A DNA stretch of 64,000 bases from Antedon mediterranea (GCF_964355755.1 NC_092679.1:7254001-7318000), one strand, 5' to 3'. Counted from the stretch's first letter, positions 40,201 through 49,794 are shown. The notes: generated by a model not told the origin, from the letters alone. Translations and numbers: made by a program.

Positions 40201-43200
40201 CAGTTCCTGTACCAGAACCAACAACACTCTTCCCAGAAGTCGTAACTTATGTCACACTGAAGCAACATAAGCCAACGTCTTCTAGGTCTTTATCATTGAC
40301 TGATTCACCGTCATCTAGTGCCTTACAGCTCGTCATTCCATTGTGTTTCCTTGCCGTGTTGTTGCTTGTCACTGCAGCCATATGCTGTCGTTGTATAATA
40401 AAATATCGAACCGATCACAAATCGCTGTTACCTGGTGAGGAAATGGTGTTGAATCTGTACGAGACTTACGCACAGACCCAGAGCACGCTCCAACAGCAAA
40501 GGTTTCTTTATTGTTATGTTATCATTTTTAGCCACATTGCCCATAGTGTCTCATTGATATTAGGCAGGAAATTCACATGACAAACATTAATGCGCATTAT
40601 ATTTAAAATGTTAATGTTACCAGCAATTTGAGAGTGTGTGGGAGAATAGCATTATGCACACAAGATGCTCTACATGAACATAGTCTTTAAGATGGTTTGT
40701 TTTTATTATGAGAACAATCTTAGACTTAGATGAGATTCAAACCTAGGAAACCAATTATTTGTACTATTATTTCTCTGTCATCTTGGGGTTGAACTGCCTT
40801 TGTAAAACTATTATATTTAGTAAAATAATAAAAGAATAAGAAATAAGAATAAGGGAAAATTTCTATTATTATTGGCTTCACATCAGAACAATAAAAAAAA
40901 TTTTTAAAATACAGTATGGTTTTAAGTATTAGTCCTAAAATCAGTTCTCTATAAATCTAATGATAAATGTATTCTATTTTCTTGTCAGTCCACTAGCTCC
41001 GGATCGATGGGAATTACCAAGCTCTTGCTTAAAGATTCAGGAGGTACTGGGTGAAGGGGCATTTGGACAAGTTACTAAAGCTATAGTTGAAAGGTGTTGG
41101 TTAAGGAATTCGCATATGGCTAAGGGCAGCAATAGTGACACACTGGTTGTAGCAGTGAAGGCTCTACATGGTAAGATCATGGAGGTATAAGATAAAACTG
41201 GTGAGAGTGTGATCACCACTACATGCTGGGTTGGAATAGGAACTTAAATAAAGAATGATCACTACATGCTGGGTTGGAATAGGAACTTAAATAAAGAATG
41301 ATCACTACATGCTGGGTTGGAATAGGAACTTAAATAAAGAATGATCACTACGTGCTGGGTTGGGATAGAAACTTAAGCAGTAAAGAATGATCACTACATG
41401 CTGGGTTGGGATAGAAACTTAAGCAGTAAAGAATGATCATTACATGCTAGGATAGGAACTTAAATAAAGAATGATCATTACATGCTGGGTTAGGATAGAA
41501 ACTTAAGCAGTAAAGAATGATCACTACATGCTGCGTTGGGATAGAAACTTAAGCAGTAAAGAATGATCAATACATGCTGTGTTGGGATAGAAACTCAAGC
41601 AGTAAAGAATGATCACTACATGCTGGGTTGGGATAGAAACTTAAGCAGTAAAGAATGATCACTACATGCTGGGTTGGGATAGAAACTTAAGCAGTAAAGA
41701 ATGATCACTACATGCTGGGTTGGGATAGAAACTTAAGCAGTAAAGAATGATCACTACATGCTGGGTTGGGATAGAAACTTAAGCAGTAAAGAATGATCAC
41801 TACATGCTGGGTTGGGATAGAAACTTAAGCAGTAAAGAATGATCACTACATGCTGGGTTGGGATAGAAACTTAAGCAGTAAAGAATGATCACTACATGCT
41901 GGGTTGGGATAGAAACTTAAGCAGTAAAGAATGATCACTACATGCTGGGTTGGGATAGAAACTTAAGCAGTAAAGAATGATCACTACATGCTGGGTTGGG
42001 ATAGAAACAAAATTTGGCAATATTCTGCCATAAAAACCAGCAAGACCTTTTTTCAGTAGTTAGGTAGTTAACCTAATGTAATAACATGTCTGGTGACTCC
42101 CTAGAAGGTGAAAAAAGATTGTGGATATATGGTGGATAATTTTTGCTATAGCATGAAAATGAAAATATAAAGTTGAATAAAAATACCAGAAATGTAAAAT
42201 TCAAGTTCCTATATTTAGTGATCTGATAACATTTTTTACCACACCGTTTAGTTTTCATAGCTTTTTAAATTGCCTCTCTATTTACAAAATTTGTGTACAA
42301 AAGAATAGAGATTTTACTGTGTAATTTGAACTATCCCCCCACTGATAAGAAAGTGCTTATTTTCAACTAGCTTGTGTGACACAAATAAAATCCCAAAAAA
42401 TTATGAAACATAGGGGAAACTATAGATCCATAGTTATTGGAATGTATGATCAATAGAAATGTTTTGCCCGTACCTGGCCTTTAAATCAATGGGTTATTCA
42501 ATATCATTCATTTGGAAAAGAACATACTGTAATATGTTATTACAACATTCAGGCATATTTCATGTCATTTTATTAAACATTTCTTTAAAACATTTATCAA
42601 GGATTTGCTGAATATGACGAAAGACAAAACTTCCGACGTGAAATTGAACTTATGAAAGATCTAGGACATCATCCGAACGTTGTAAGTCTGTTGGCATGCT
42701 GCACTCGTGAAGAACCCATGTGCCTCGTGGTTGAACATTGTGAACATGGAAATCTGTTGAACTATCTAAGAAATCACAGAAATAAGGTAAGTTATAGCGT
42801 GTTAATTTTATGTCTAAATGTTGCCTGGTTCACTTGCCATATTTAATTGGGAAATATTTTGAAAATCTGTTAAGATTTTTATATTACAAATTTATTAACA
42901 CAAGTAATACAACAACATGTTAAAAAGTTGTCAATCGAATATGCCACCTGACATAGATGAAATGTATGTTATATCCAGGCATAAATCTGTTGAACTCTAT
43001 CCATTTAATATATTCTATTCCAAACTTGATGCTGAAAATACATACAGGTATTACTTACTAAGTATTGAAATTTAAATTATTTTAATTATTAAACTTTTAG
43101 GAGATGCAAATTGATGGTTTAAATAGTAACTTGAGTTCACTTACACCAAAGGATCTTTTGTCTTTTGCAAGACAAGTTGCATTAGGAATGGTAAGTACAT

Positions 43201-44893
43201 TCTAGTAATCATTCAAGCAATACTGCAAATTTTAATCTGTAAATGCGTTGCCGTGCAGCTCATGTAACCGCAGTGTAGCATAAAAAAACAGACATACTTC
43301 TGGTGTAATGCAGGAACAATTGTAATTATAATCGTCCTTGTACTGAGGAACTGAGAAATTTGTATTAGGCACTGGACAGGCAGCAGTACCACCTACCCTT
43401 AGTAGGTTACAAAATTCTTTTAACATGCACTGTATGTATGCTTTTACACCCATCGAAAGCTGTAGGCAATAAGAGTAAAGAATCTTTCCTAAGAATACAA
43501 GCAATTTGCCACATTTGTCTCTCACAGGTATTGTCTCTCACATGCCCATCCAATTCTTTACCATTTGTCATATATCAGTACCCGATGTTCCCAGATGGTT
43601 CACCGGGCCCAACATTACTTCAGGAGTCTAACAAGACTAGTGCTTCAACTTGATATTGCTATATAATTGTAAATATTATGCTTTTGAATCATGTTGCTTT
43701 AATTTTATTTTAGGAATATCTATCTCAAAAAGGGTTTGTTCATCGTGATCTGGCTGCGAGGAATATACTAGTAGCAGATAACAAGATTGCTAAGATTGGT
43801 GATTTTGGTCTAACTCGCTACATTTACAGCGACAAACTATACCTCAACAGAAGAGGAGGAAAGTTACCAATTAAATGGATGTCAATTGAAGCCATCTTTG
43901 ATCATGTTTTCACAAATAAATCTGATGTGTAAGTAACACTAAAAACATTTATAAATCACAGCACCTTGGATCATTCAAGCCAGTTGCCATTTCTACAGGT
44001 GGGTTATTTTTTCCCAACAAAATACATGAACTGCGGCTATTTGAAAAGCGTACTTCAGGAACCAACCAACCTCCAAACTATCCACCCTTTAACAACAAGG
44101 TACACTAGATATTTACACATGAAATTACCTGTTCAGTGTCAAGAGTCAAGCCACCACCTAAAGCTTTACACAATATATAAATATTTTAATTAAATTAACA
44201 ATTTTTATTTCAGCTGGTCTTATGGCGTTTTGTTATCAGAGATTGTTACTATGGGATGTACACCTTACCCCGCTATACACAATAGGGAGTTACTGAAGCT
44301 ACTACAGCAGGGTTATCGGATGGACAGACCTGAAAACTGCTCACATGAGCTGTAAGTGTGTCTTCCTTATATCATCATCAATATTGTCACATTTGTCATT
44401 ATAAAAAAAACAACCATTGTGATAATTCATTATGTTCTTTTTTAGATACAGTATTATGTTGTCTTGTTGGCATGACAGACCAGATGACCGACCAACATTC
44501 ACTGAAATTAGATATCATTTAGAAGATATGTTAGAACAAGATACACCATATGTTGATGTCAGTATCGACCCATATCGTGAGTGCTTCTACCATGCATCCA
44601 GTTCATCATCCTCATCAAGTACCAGTATCGAAGATCCTCTTCAGGACTCTGAAACCGGATCATTAATTCTGAAAGTACCGACAGCAGAGCAGACAGTGAA
44701 GATCTCAACAGAAAGCTCATTGATATTGAAAGTTCCAACTGAAGAAGAACTCCTGGAAAAAAAGTTAGAATGTTTGAGTCATCAACGGCTGGATCCACAT
44801 TCAAATGTTTCCAAAAATTATAGTACAGACTCGGGAGTTGGGACTGATGACCATTATACTGATTTGAACACTACAAAACATTCATTTGTATGA
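19231..44893 (+). CDS. Receptor tyrosine kinase with FNIII-like ectodomain (5' end uncertain)
   Basis: Nineteen exons in continuous phase: 19231-19334, 32080-32136, 32705-32750, 34725-34915, 36486-36603, 37328-37414, 37830-37912, 37994-38077, 38582-38681, 38966-39189, 39517-39573, 39832-39901, 40204-40501, 40989-41170, 42602-42786, 43101-43190, 43714-43928, 44214-44351 and 44446-44893 (stop included), about 925 residues. The ectodomain has N-glycosylation sites and fibronectin-III wording ([23 protein letters not shown]). One transmembrane helix, [20 protein letters not shown], lies in exon 40204-40501. The kinase is complete: [24 protein letters not shown], an activation-loop YSDKLY, WMSIE, SDVWSYGV. 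The short kinase insert and the C-lobe resemble RET, FGFR and Tie. The Ser-rich tail has several Tyr and two SLILKVPT repeats. Expected to be a catalytically active membrane receptor of unknown ligand. The first exon, 12.7 kb from the second, is the least certain, and no signal peptide is firmly placed. Confidence 0.88.
19921..20222. repeat. 80-bp tandem repeat, about 3.8 copies
   Basis: Units of 79-80 bp with CTACCATAATGTATGTGT(C/T)AGCGTTGTAT, a CATCCACTCAGATCGCAGAC core and TTAAGTTCATACATTG. The first and third copies share TATTAAGCATCC and the second and fourth share TATAAGC(A/G)TCC, an alternating pattern. It lies in the first long RTK intron. Confidence 0.9.
20625..21470. mobile_element. 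Inverted-repeat transposon (20663-21353) nested in another repeat
   Basis: The left end TAAAGCCTGTTTTCCTGTCG and right end CGACAGGAAAACAGGCTTTA are perfect inverses, and the repeat continues imperfectly inward (GACGTTA, GATGCTATCGTTAA versus TTAACGATGATAGCGTCAACTAACGTC). The element is about 690 bp with no transposase ORF, and is richer in CpG and AACG words than its surroundings. Left and right flanks (GTAGGACCCCCTCC...; AAGGGACACTGCC... GGGTCCCAAAGTGGTCACC) look like two halves of the repeat also seen at 9215-9295, so this is an insertion into an older element. Confidence 0.8.
22740..24277 (+). mobile_element. 5'-truncated LINE with reverse transcriptase ORF, catalytically broken
   Basis: An open frame from about 22771 to 24144 reads as a non-LTR reverse transcriptase: [64 protein letters not shown], then FAED where the family has FADD. 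About ten residues normally found between [10 protein letters not shown] and the FADD block (the LxFLLYINDL region) are missing. The C-terminal part follows in frame to 24144. The 3' end has tandem AATAAAG units (24246-24276), a typical LINE tail. No endonuclease domain, so it is 5' truncated. The changed catalytic Asp and the deletion make it inactive. It lies in the RTK intron, same strand as the gene. Clade not assigned (jockey/CR1-like by wording). Confidence 0.9.
24278..28940. other. RTK intron, AT-rich, nothing recognised
   Basis: About 4.6 kb of AT-rich sequence without convincing exons, RNA genes or repeats. Open frames present are short and lack coding character. Confidence 0.35.
28941..29010 (+). 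repeat. tRNA-Asp-like SINE or tRNA pseudogene
   Basis: ATGGTTAGAACATCTGCATG followed by TCAAGCAGA forms a D-arm/A-box and an anticodon stem-loop (TCTGC-ATGTCAA-GCAGA) with GTC in the anticodon place (Asp). A B-box-like TGTTCGAATCTCA follows at 28982-28996. The 5' acceptor strand is not recognisable, so this is a SINE head or a decayed tRNA copy. A poly-A-like run (29058-29071) lies about 60 bp downstream. Confidence 0.65.
29190..31893. mobile_element. 2.7-kb fold-back element made of nested inverted repeats
   Basis: Outer arms: the left arm begins GACCGGGCGCCCAGAAGATT, and the right arm ends AATCTTCCGGGCGCCCGGTC, with TA outside each. Homology runs inward for about 120 bp and continues to the CAGCCTGTAC block. 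Within it are two further palindromes. One has arms at about 29340-29500 and 30295-30440 (AATGACAGCAACTTTATCCT; GGGCCACGCCCAAATGGGTT). The other has arms at about 30590-30850 and 31375-31650 (TATATAGGGGATAGGGAAAA; CCAATATGGCGTCCAATTTG). A 175-bp direct duplication lies at about 30853-31210, with a reverse copy at 31218-31420. The motif TTTATTCATGTGAA plus ATACAA recurs at 29208, 29350 and 29490, and inverted at about 30410 and 31850. No transposase ORF was recognised. Confidence 0.88.
32751..34338. other. RTK intron, AT-rich, nothing recognised
   Basis: AT-rich intron sequence between the exon ending 32750 and a MITE-1 copy. No repeats or exons were recognised. Confidence 0.35.
34339..34489. 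mobile_element. MITE-1 copy B (most complete)
   Basis: The left end AAAGCTCTGTCTACACTATC continues CAAACTAGTTTGACA. The right end TTTGACAGTGTAGACAAGGC plus TTTA is its imperfect inverse. It is about 150 bp, flanked by TA, and non-coding. It lies in the intron before the RTK exon at 34725. Confidence 0.85.
34984..36013 (-). mobile_element. 5'-truncated LINE on the minus strand with RT C-terminal ORF
   Basis: On the minus strand the frame from about 36013 to 35227 encodes the part of a LINE ORF after the catalytic Asp pair: [53 protein letters not shown] and [10 protein letters not shown]. All are typical of CR1/L2/jockey-type elements. The 3' end on this strand is a tandem AAATC tail (34984-35002 read in reverse). 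The catalytic core and endonuclease are missing, so it is a dead 5' truncation. It is antisense within an RTK intron. Confidence 0.88.
36014..36180. mobile_element. Small G-rich/C-rich element with GTACGC ends
   Basis: GGCCGTACGCAGGGGGGGGG is followed by GGTGCGTACGCACCCCCCAA, containing the palindrome GTGCGTACGCAC. The remainder is AT-rich and ends near CCGCACCCACCCACCC. It is bracketed by two related R1-like segments (about 35986-36013 and 36205-36240), as if inserted into or beside R1. Class not known. Confidence 0.45.
36205..36310 (+). repeat. Dispersed repeat R1, copy 3
   Basis: TCAGTGGCTGGATCTCAATG, GAGATACAAGATAAAATAAG, AAATTGCAGATCTTTCAGGT and AGCACTGGCTCTTCCTCA match the copies at 963-1058 and 12842-12950. 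Confidence 0.65.
38335..38524 (+). repeat. SINE-like or LINE 3'-end repeat with AATA tail
   Basis: A GC-richer block (GGGCTAGGTGCGGTTAAGAC ... ACTGGGCCCTCTAGAAGAGG) ends in an ATAAATAAATAATAATAAAT tail in an RTK intron. The layout, a short body with an A-rich tandem tail, fits a SINE or a LINE 3' end. No pol III promoter boxes were recognised with confidence. Confidence 0.5.
39247..39365. mobile_element. MITE-1 copy C (truncated)
   Basis: AGTTCTGTCTACACTATCAA, CTAGTTTGACAAAAAAGGTG and TGATATGCCCAAATATGG match the left and middle parts of MITE-1. The right inverted end is missing. It lies in an RTK intron. Confidence 0.75.
41211..42008. repeat. 43/46-bp minisatellite, about 17-18 copies, in RTK kinase-domain intron
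   Basis: Units contain GATCACTACATGCTGGGTTG, GGATAGAAACTTAAGCAGTA and AAGAAT. The first few copies are a 43-bp form (GGAATAGGAACTTAAATAAA) and later ones a 46-bp form with AGCAGTAAAG. The last eight or so copies are nearly identical, suggesting recent expansion. It lies between the exon with the glycine-rich loop (40989-41170) and the next kinase exon (42602). Confidence 0.95.
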
Positions 44894-45409
44894 ATTGATT
44901 CCCTGTATAATAGAACACTATTTCAACAAACTTTATAAATTGTATATTTTATTGTGTATTACAAACAAACAATAACTCAGCCATAATAAGAAGAAATCAA
45001 TTAGAAAAGCTGTGTTGAGCAGGAAAAATTGACGGAAAAAGAAATCTGGTAAAACAGATGGACTGACAGACACTGTGTGCTACACTATATACTGGATTTT
45101 TCGAATATTAAATATAAAAGTGTAAATTATGTATTTATACCAATACAATAACAGAGTGTTTTATTCTTCAGGTATTTTTCTCCTACCTCCATCTGTACTT
45201 TGTGTTTTATAATTTGAATCAAATTTGTTTGTTTTTTTTAAAAATCAGATTTCATGTATATAATTATATAATGTAAATTCTTTTCATCTATTTTATTTGT
45301 ATTGCTAAATCTCCCTTTACTCCAACTAAAGATGCAACACAAATCATTTGGACTAATCACAGATCACCCAAACGGTCACTTCTGATTGGTTGTTGCGCCT
45401 ACTTCGTTA
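44894..45409 (+). other. RTK 3' UTR
   Basis: AT-rich sequence after the RTK stop codon. No clear AATAAA occurs until about 45929, so the transcript may extend through the MITE-2 copy at 45410-45556. An open frame at 45461-45775 overlaps that element and is not considered a gene. Confidence 0.45.
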
Positions 45410-45556
45410 AGCTTGGTTCCCACTAGAGATACAACACAAGGGCATGGAGGTAATTGACCAATGACAATCAACAGTTTTAATCCATCGCTTGTGATTGGTC
45501 AAATCACTTACGTTGCGCTTACATCATTGTGTTGCGTCCTAGTGGAAACCCATCTT
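45410..45556. mobile_element. MITE-2 copy A (CCAAT-containing)
   Basis: The left end AGCTTGGTTCCCACTAGAGA plus TACAACACAA is the imperfect inverse of the right end TTGTGTTGCGTCCTAGTGGA plus AACC. The interior has TTGACCAATGACAATC and GTGATTGGTCAAATCA. A half-copy with TGATTGGTTGTTGCG lies just left (45325-45405). Related element at 52686-52826. Confidence 0.75.
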
Positions 45557-45928
45557 AATGCTGTGAGAACTGACATAAAAGGAAACGAATTATCAAAAAG
45601 GATGATAATTCCAGATACAGAAAGTGCTTGCCAACTCTTAGGATCTAGTAGTAGGAGGATTCAAAATGTTTCAATCAATTTAGAGCATATTAAATATTAT
45701 TTAAATCATATTGTACAAAAGAATTATTTTAATGAACATACGTTAGTAAGTAAGTCAAACTGTGTACACCGGTAACCGGATGTGATCATGAGTACATTGC
45801 CATCACCATTGGTGGTCTGCAATTAGGGTTGTGTCCCATGGATCTTGAATTGAGTCACGGAATATTAGTGTAGTAGTTTAAGTTATATGAATTCATACTA
45901 AGATGTATTGTCCTTTAAAACATGAACA

Positions 45929-45934
45929 AATAAA
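45929..45934 (+). terminator. Polyadenylation signal, probably RTK
   Basis: AATAAA about 1.0 kb after the RTK stop, the first canonical one seen downstream. The assignment is an inference. Confidence 0.4.
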
Positions 45935-46189
45935 GAAGTATAAAATCAATGTAAAGGCCATTATGTAGTTTTAATAAAATGATTTACTTTTCTAAAAAAT
46001 AATGATTTAATATAATTTACTAAATAACTATAATTTGAAATTGAAATGGCCTATTTAATTATTAATTGTTTGTTAATAAATGGCGTTTGTTTTAATTATT
46101 TTTTTATGGGGAAAATGCATCTTTAAGTTCATTGTGAGTTATGGGAAAATTAATTTGATTTATTGAGCGCATGCTAACAAAGTATCGGG

Positions 46190-47345
46190 TCGGGTTTTTT
46201 GACATAAATGGTTTTTATACGTAAAAATCACTGTACTATAGTACAGGGATTTTTTCCAAAAATGCCCATATTTCGACCTTTTTATTTTTTGACATAAATG
46301 CTTATAACGCAATATATGCACATAATAACAGTATTATAAAAAGGTCGAAATATGACCATTTTTGGAAAAAATCCCTGTACTATAGTAGGGACTTTTACAT
46401 ATAGTAACCATTTATGTCAAAAAAGGTCAGGGATTTGTTCAAAAAATGGTCATATTTCGACCTTTTTATTTTTTGACATAAATGGTTACTATACGTCTAT
46501 AAGTTGCTTATAACGCAATATATGCACATAATATAGCAATATTATTGCATAATAACAGTATTTTAAAAAGTGCGTATTTTTGCGATTTTTCGAAAAAATC
46601 CCTGTACTATAGTACAGGGATTTTTTCCAAATATGGCCATATTTCGACCTTTGACTAATTCCAAAAAAATTAAAAATAAAAGATTTCGAAAAAAGGTGGG
46701 TCATTTTGAAGTATCATAATAGTTATTAACTATCACCAAAAATGTTTCGAAAAAAAAAAAAATTAACTGAAATACAGACGTTTTTTTGTTAAAAAAATAA
46801 CTTTGACTTCCAGTCAAAGTTTTCAATCAAAACATATCCCATAATGAAACGCGCTTGTTTGGCTACTCTGTATGCATAATCATAAAACTTCCTCATGATC
46901 TGTGTGAAAATACCTTCTTAACCGTGACGAGTTGTAAACAATCCTAATTTAGCATATATATAATGCGTACTCATGGTTTGAAATCTTTGTTTACTTTCGC
47001 TAGTGACGATTTTCCAGATGAAATGTAATCAAACTAATTTACCTGTTAATTACGTAAACCTGTTGTTTTTGGCTCAAATTTTCGACTTATAGTGAATAAC
47101 TTTAATATTACTTTGATATGGCCACTTTAAATTTAGAATATTTTGACCTTCATTTTTTTGTGTTTCAAGGGACAATACATCTATCTACATCATAAATGGT
47201 TACTATACGTCTATAGTATAAGATGCTTATAACGCAATATATGCACATATATAGCAATATTATAGCATAATAACAGTATTTAAAAAAGTGCGTATTTTGG
47301 CCATTTTTCGAAAAAAATCCCTGTACTATACTATACTGTATTGAT
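46190..47345. mobile_element. Cluster of inverted copies of a palindromic element (family P)
   Basis: The end motif is TATAGTACAGGGATTTTTTC and its inverse GAAAAAATCCCTGTACTATA. The body is ATATTTCGACCTTTTTATTT, TTTGACATAAATGGTTACTA, ATAACGCAATATATGCACAT and AACAGTATTTTAAAAAGTGC. One copy of about 190 bp spans about 46425-46612. A head-to-head partial copy precedes it (46200-46400), another starts at about 46605, and a further copy lies at 47190-47335. CCCTGTACTATAGTACAGGG at copy junctions is a perfect 20-bp palindrome. No ORF of any kind is conserved. Confidence 0.85.
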
Positions 47346-47459
47346 ATCAACTAATACGCTGTATTTATTAATCATTTGTGTTGGTATTAATTAACAGTAT
47401 TGATAACAAAATATATAAAAATATGAACAAGATATTAACTGATATCAATACTTGTGATA

Positions 47460-47800
47460 CTGATATATTAATATTAATAATATATCGATATCGATTAATT
47501 GTATTGTTATCAATATATCGATTAATTGTATTGGTATTAATATATCGAATAATTGTATTGGTATTAATATATCCATTAATTGTATTGGTATTAATATATC
47601 GATTAATTGTATTGGTATTAATATATCGATTAATTGTATTGGTATTAATATATCGATTAATTGTATTGGTATTAATATATCGAATAATTGTATTGGTATT
47701 AATCTATCGATTAGTTGTATTGGTATCAATATATCAGTTAATTGTATTGGTATTAATATATCGATTATTTGTATTGGTAATAATATATCGATTAATTAAA
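47460..47800. repeat. 27-bp minisatellite, about 12 copies
   Basis: The unit is ATTAATATATCGATTAATTG plus TATTGGT, with minor variants (CGAATAATTG, CCATTAATTG, CAGTTAATTG). The 27-bp length keeps a frame open on both strands (Leu/Ile/Val-rich), which is an artefact. The unit is rich in self-complementary words such as TATCGATTAA and ATTAAT. Confidence 0.93.
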
Positions 47801-48659
47801 CGTATCCTATGTAGGCCTACTTGTAATAATAGTGTCTTAATTCCCTACATCAATAGTATCCTATTATGTTATATATATTTGTACACAGTATTTATATGTA
47901 TTTTTTATATTAATTATTGTTTTTTTTTTTTTAATCTTTTTCTCTTTTTCATGTTTGTATCGTTCTCGTTTTTAGGACCTCATGCATATCAGCTTTTGTT
48001 GTTTTCATTCACCCTCATTATACAAAGTTTAATCAATTATATACAACTTATTATATTAACTTAGCATTGTCATTTGTCATTAATTTGCCTTTAGCTAGCT
48101 GGATCGTAAATGGTAAAAATAAAATAAAGAAAAAGCTAAAACAAAACGTTACACGCACATTGGTGCAATGAGATCATTGTCAATAATGTGCTCTATGGGA
48201 AATCTTTCAGCTACAGATTATCAAATGATCCACGCGCTAGACAAGGATGTGTGTACACCGGTGCCATACGCGCTATCCTTATCAATGTATTAACCAATAA
48301 TCATGTAATGATAGTTTATCCACGGTTTATTGAAGGCACCAGTGTACTTGCAATCCATTTTTCGTAATAATTGTACAAGTATAATATGTCTATTTAACAG
48401 ATGCTGTTTGTGTACCTCTATTATTACAATTAGTAGATAGTAACTAATTTCAAAGTGTACTAAAAAGTATATGTAAATCAATTGTGTTGCGTAGCACTGT
48501 GTAAAATATATATAAATCATACTGTAAATTATAGAAACTGTTTCTACAATTTACAGTATATACTAAAAAGTATAGTTGTTCGAACCATTTATTTTTTTAC
48601 ATGCCGTGCATGTTATTTCCTCAATACATTTTGAAAAATCGATATTGTGATCATTAAAA
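47801..48659. other. AT-rich spacer with one hairpin, no gene
   Basis: Includes an inverted repeat at 48519-48560: ATACTGTAAATTATAGAAAC, then TTTCTACAATTTACAGTAT after two bases. Nothing coding was recognised. Confidence 0.5.
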
Positions 48660-49290
48660 AAAATGTAGGCCTATAGTAAGGGATTTTAATTTTAAAAACA
48701 TGGTCAAATTTCGACCCTTTTTATTTTTTGACCTAACGCAAGATAATATTATCAAATTAAAATTGTGTATTTTTTATGATTATTTTTTCATATGACATGC
48801 GCAGAATGTGTTCAGAGAAATTTTTAAATTTTGACCCTGACATAACTAGTTAAATTACTATGATCATACACACTAGGCCTATATGCCAATATTACCGCAT
48901 AATAATTGAATTTTAAAAAGTCGATATTTTGTCAATTTTTTGTAAAAAAATATTCTTTTCAAAGTAGATCCTCACTAGTATTTTGCTTAAATCCAGTTTT
49001 TCGAAAAAAATCCCTGTACTATACAGGGATTTCGACCATGAGTAGAATCACGCTATGTGTTCAAACGTATTGTACTATATACGGTAGGCCTACATGGATT
49101 TTTTTCGAAAAATGAGCAAAATACGCACTTTTTAAAACACTGTTATTATGCAATACCGGTAGTATTGCTAAATAAGTGCATATATTGCGTTATAACATTT
49201 TATAGACGTATAGTAACCATTTATGTCAAAAAATAAAAAGGTCGAAATTTGGCCATTTGAAACAAAAATTCCTGTAGGCCTACTATAACT
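48660..49290. mobile_element. Further P-family copies just upstream of the Univin-type gene
   Basis: Segments at about 48670-48760 (AAATTTCGACCCTTTTTATT) and 48890-49030 (forward; ends CGAAAAAAATCCCTGTACTA), and an inverted copy at about 49090-49285 (TTTTTTCGAAAAATGAGCAA, TGCATATATTGCGTTATAAC, ATAGTAACCATTTATGTCAA). They match 46190-47345 but are more diverged. The last copy ends about 500 bp before the ATG at 49795. Confidence 0.8.
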
Positions 49291-49399
49291 AATTCGTGTA
49301 ATATATAGCGTGTGCAGAATTAACGTTTTGTTTTATGGGATACACACATTTTTTACTATTTTTTTACAAAGGGGATGAACATATCAGACAATACTGTAA

Positions 49400-49794
49400 T
49401 AATCGTTCTGTAATTGGCCGATACAGATGAGTAGCATGATGAGTCAGCCAATCAGGGGGTCCAATTATTGCGACTAGACAGACGATCTCAACATCTTTCA
49501 GACTGGAGTAAAAAAAGCATTTCCGACTGAAAGTTCATCTGGCATTAACATACTGACCCACCACGAAGTAAGCTATTTATTTGCGTTCAAATGCCAAGCC
49601 GCATGACAACATACAGGGCGCAGATGTAAGTGGTTTAGTCATTCGAAAACGTCACATAAACTTTTAAAAACAGTTTTAAAGCAAAGCTTTACAGTAGTCC
49701 CGCGTGGAGGAAAAAGTAATTTTGTCGCGGCGAGTTTTACCCCGAGGGTGGTGTAGCTCACTCACTTGACGGTGATTTACGTGAAACTGACAAA
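49400..49794 (+). promoter_or_regulatory. Putative promoter and 5' UTR of the Univin-type gene
   Basis: This stretch is less AT-rich than its surroundings. It has an inverted CCAAT box (ATTGG, about 49412), CAGCCAATCAGGG (about 49446) and GTCCAATTATT (about 49460), plus TGAGTCAG and AGACAGACGAT, which resemble AP-1-like and Smad-type sites. A short upstream ORF (ATGACAACATAC... to TAA, about 49602-49628) may lie in the leader. No clear TATA box. Function is inferred from position only. Confidence 0.4.

Noticed and set aside
45461-45775. A 104-codon frame downstream of the RTK
   Set aside because: It overlaps a MITE-2 copy and the probable RTK 3' UTR. No recognisable domain or splice support.
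47378-48064. A 228-codon Leu/Ile-rich frame
   Set aside because: It consists of a 27-bp minisatellite plus AT-rich sequence. The apparent membrane protein is an artefact.
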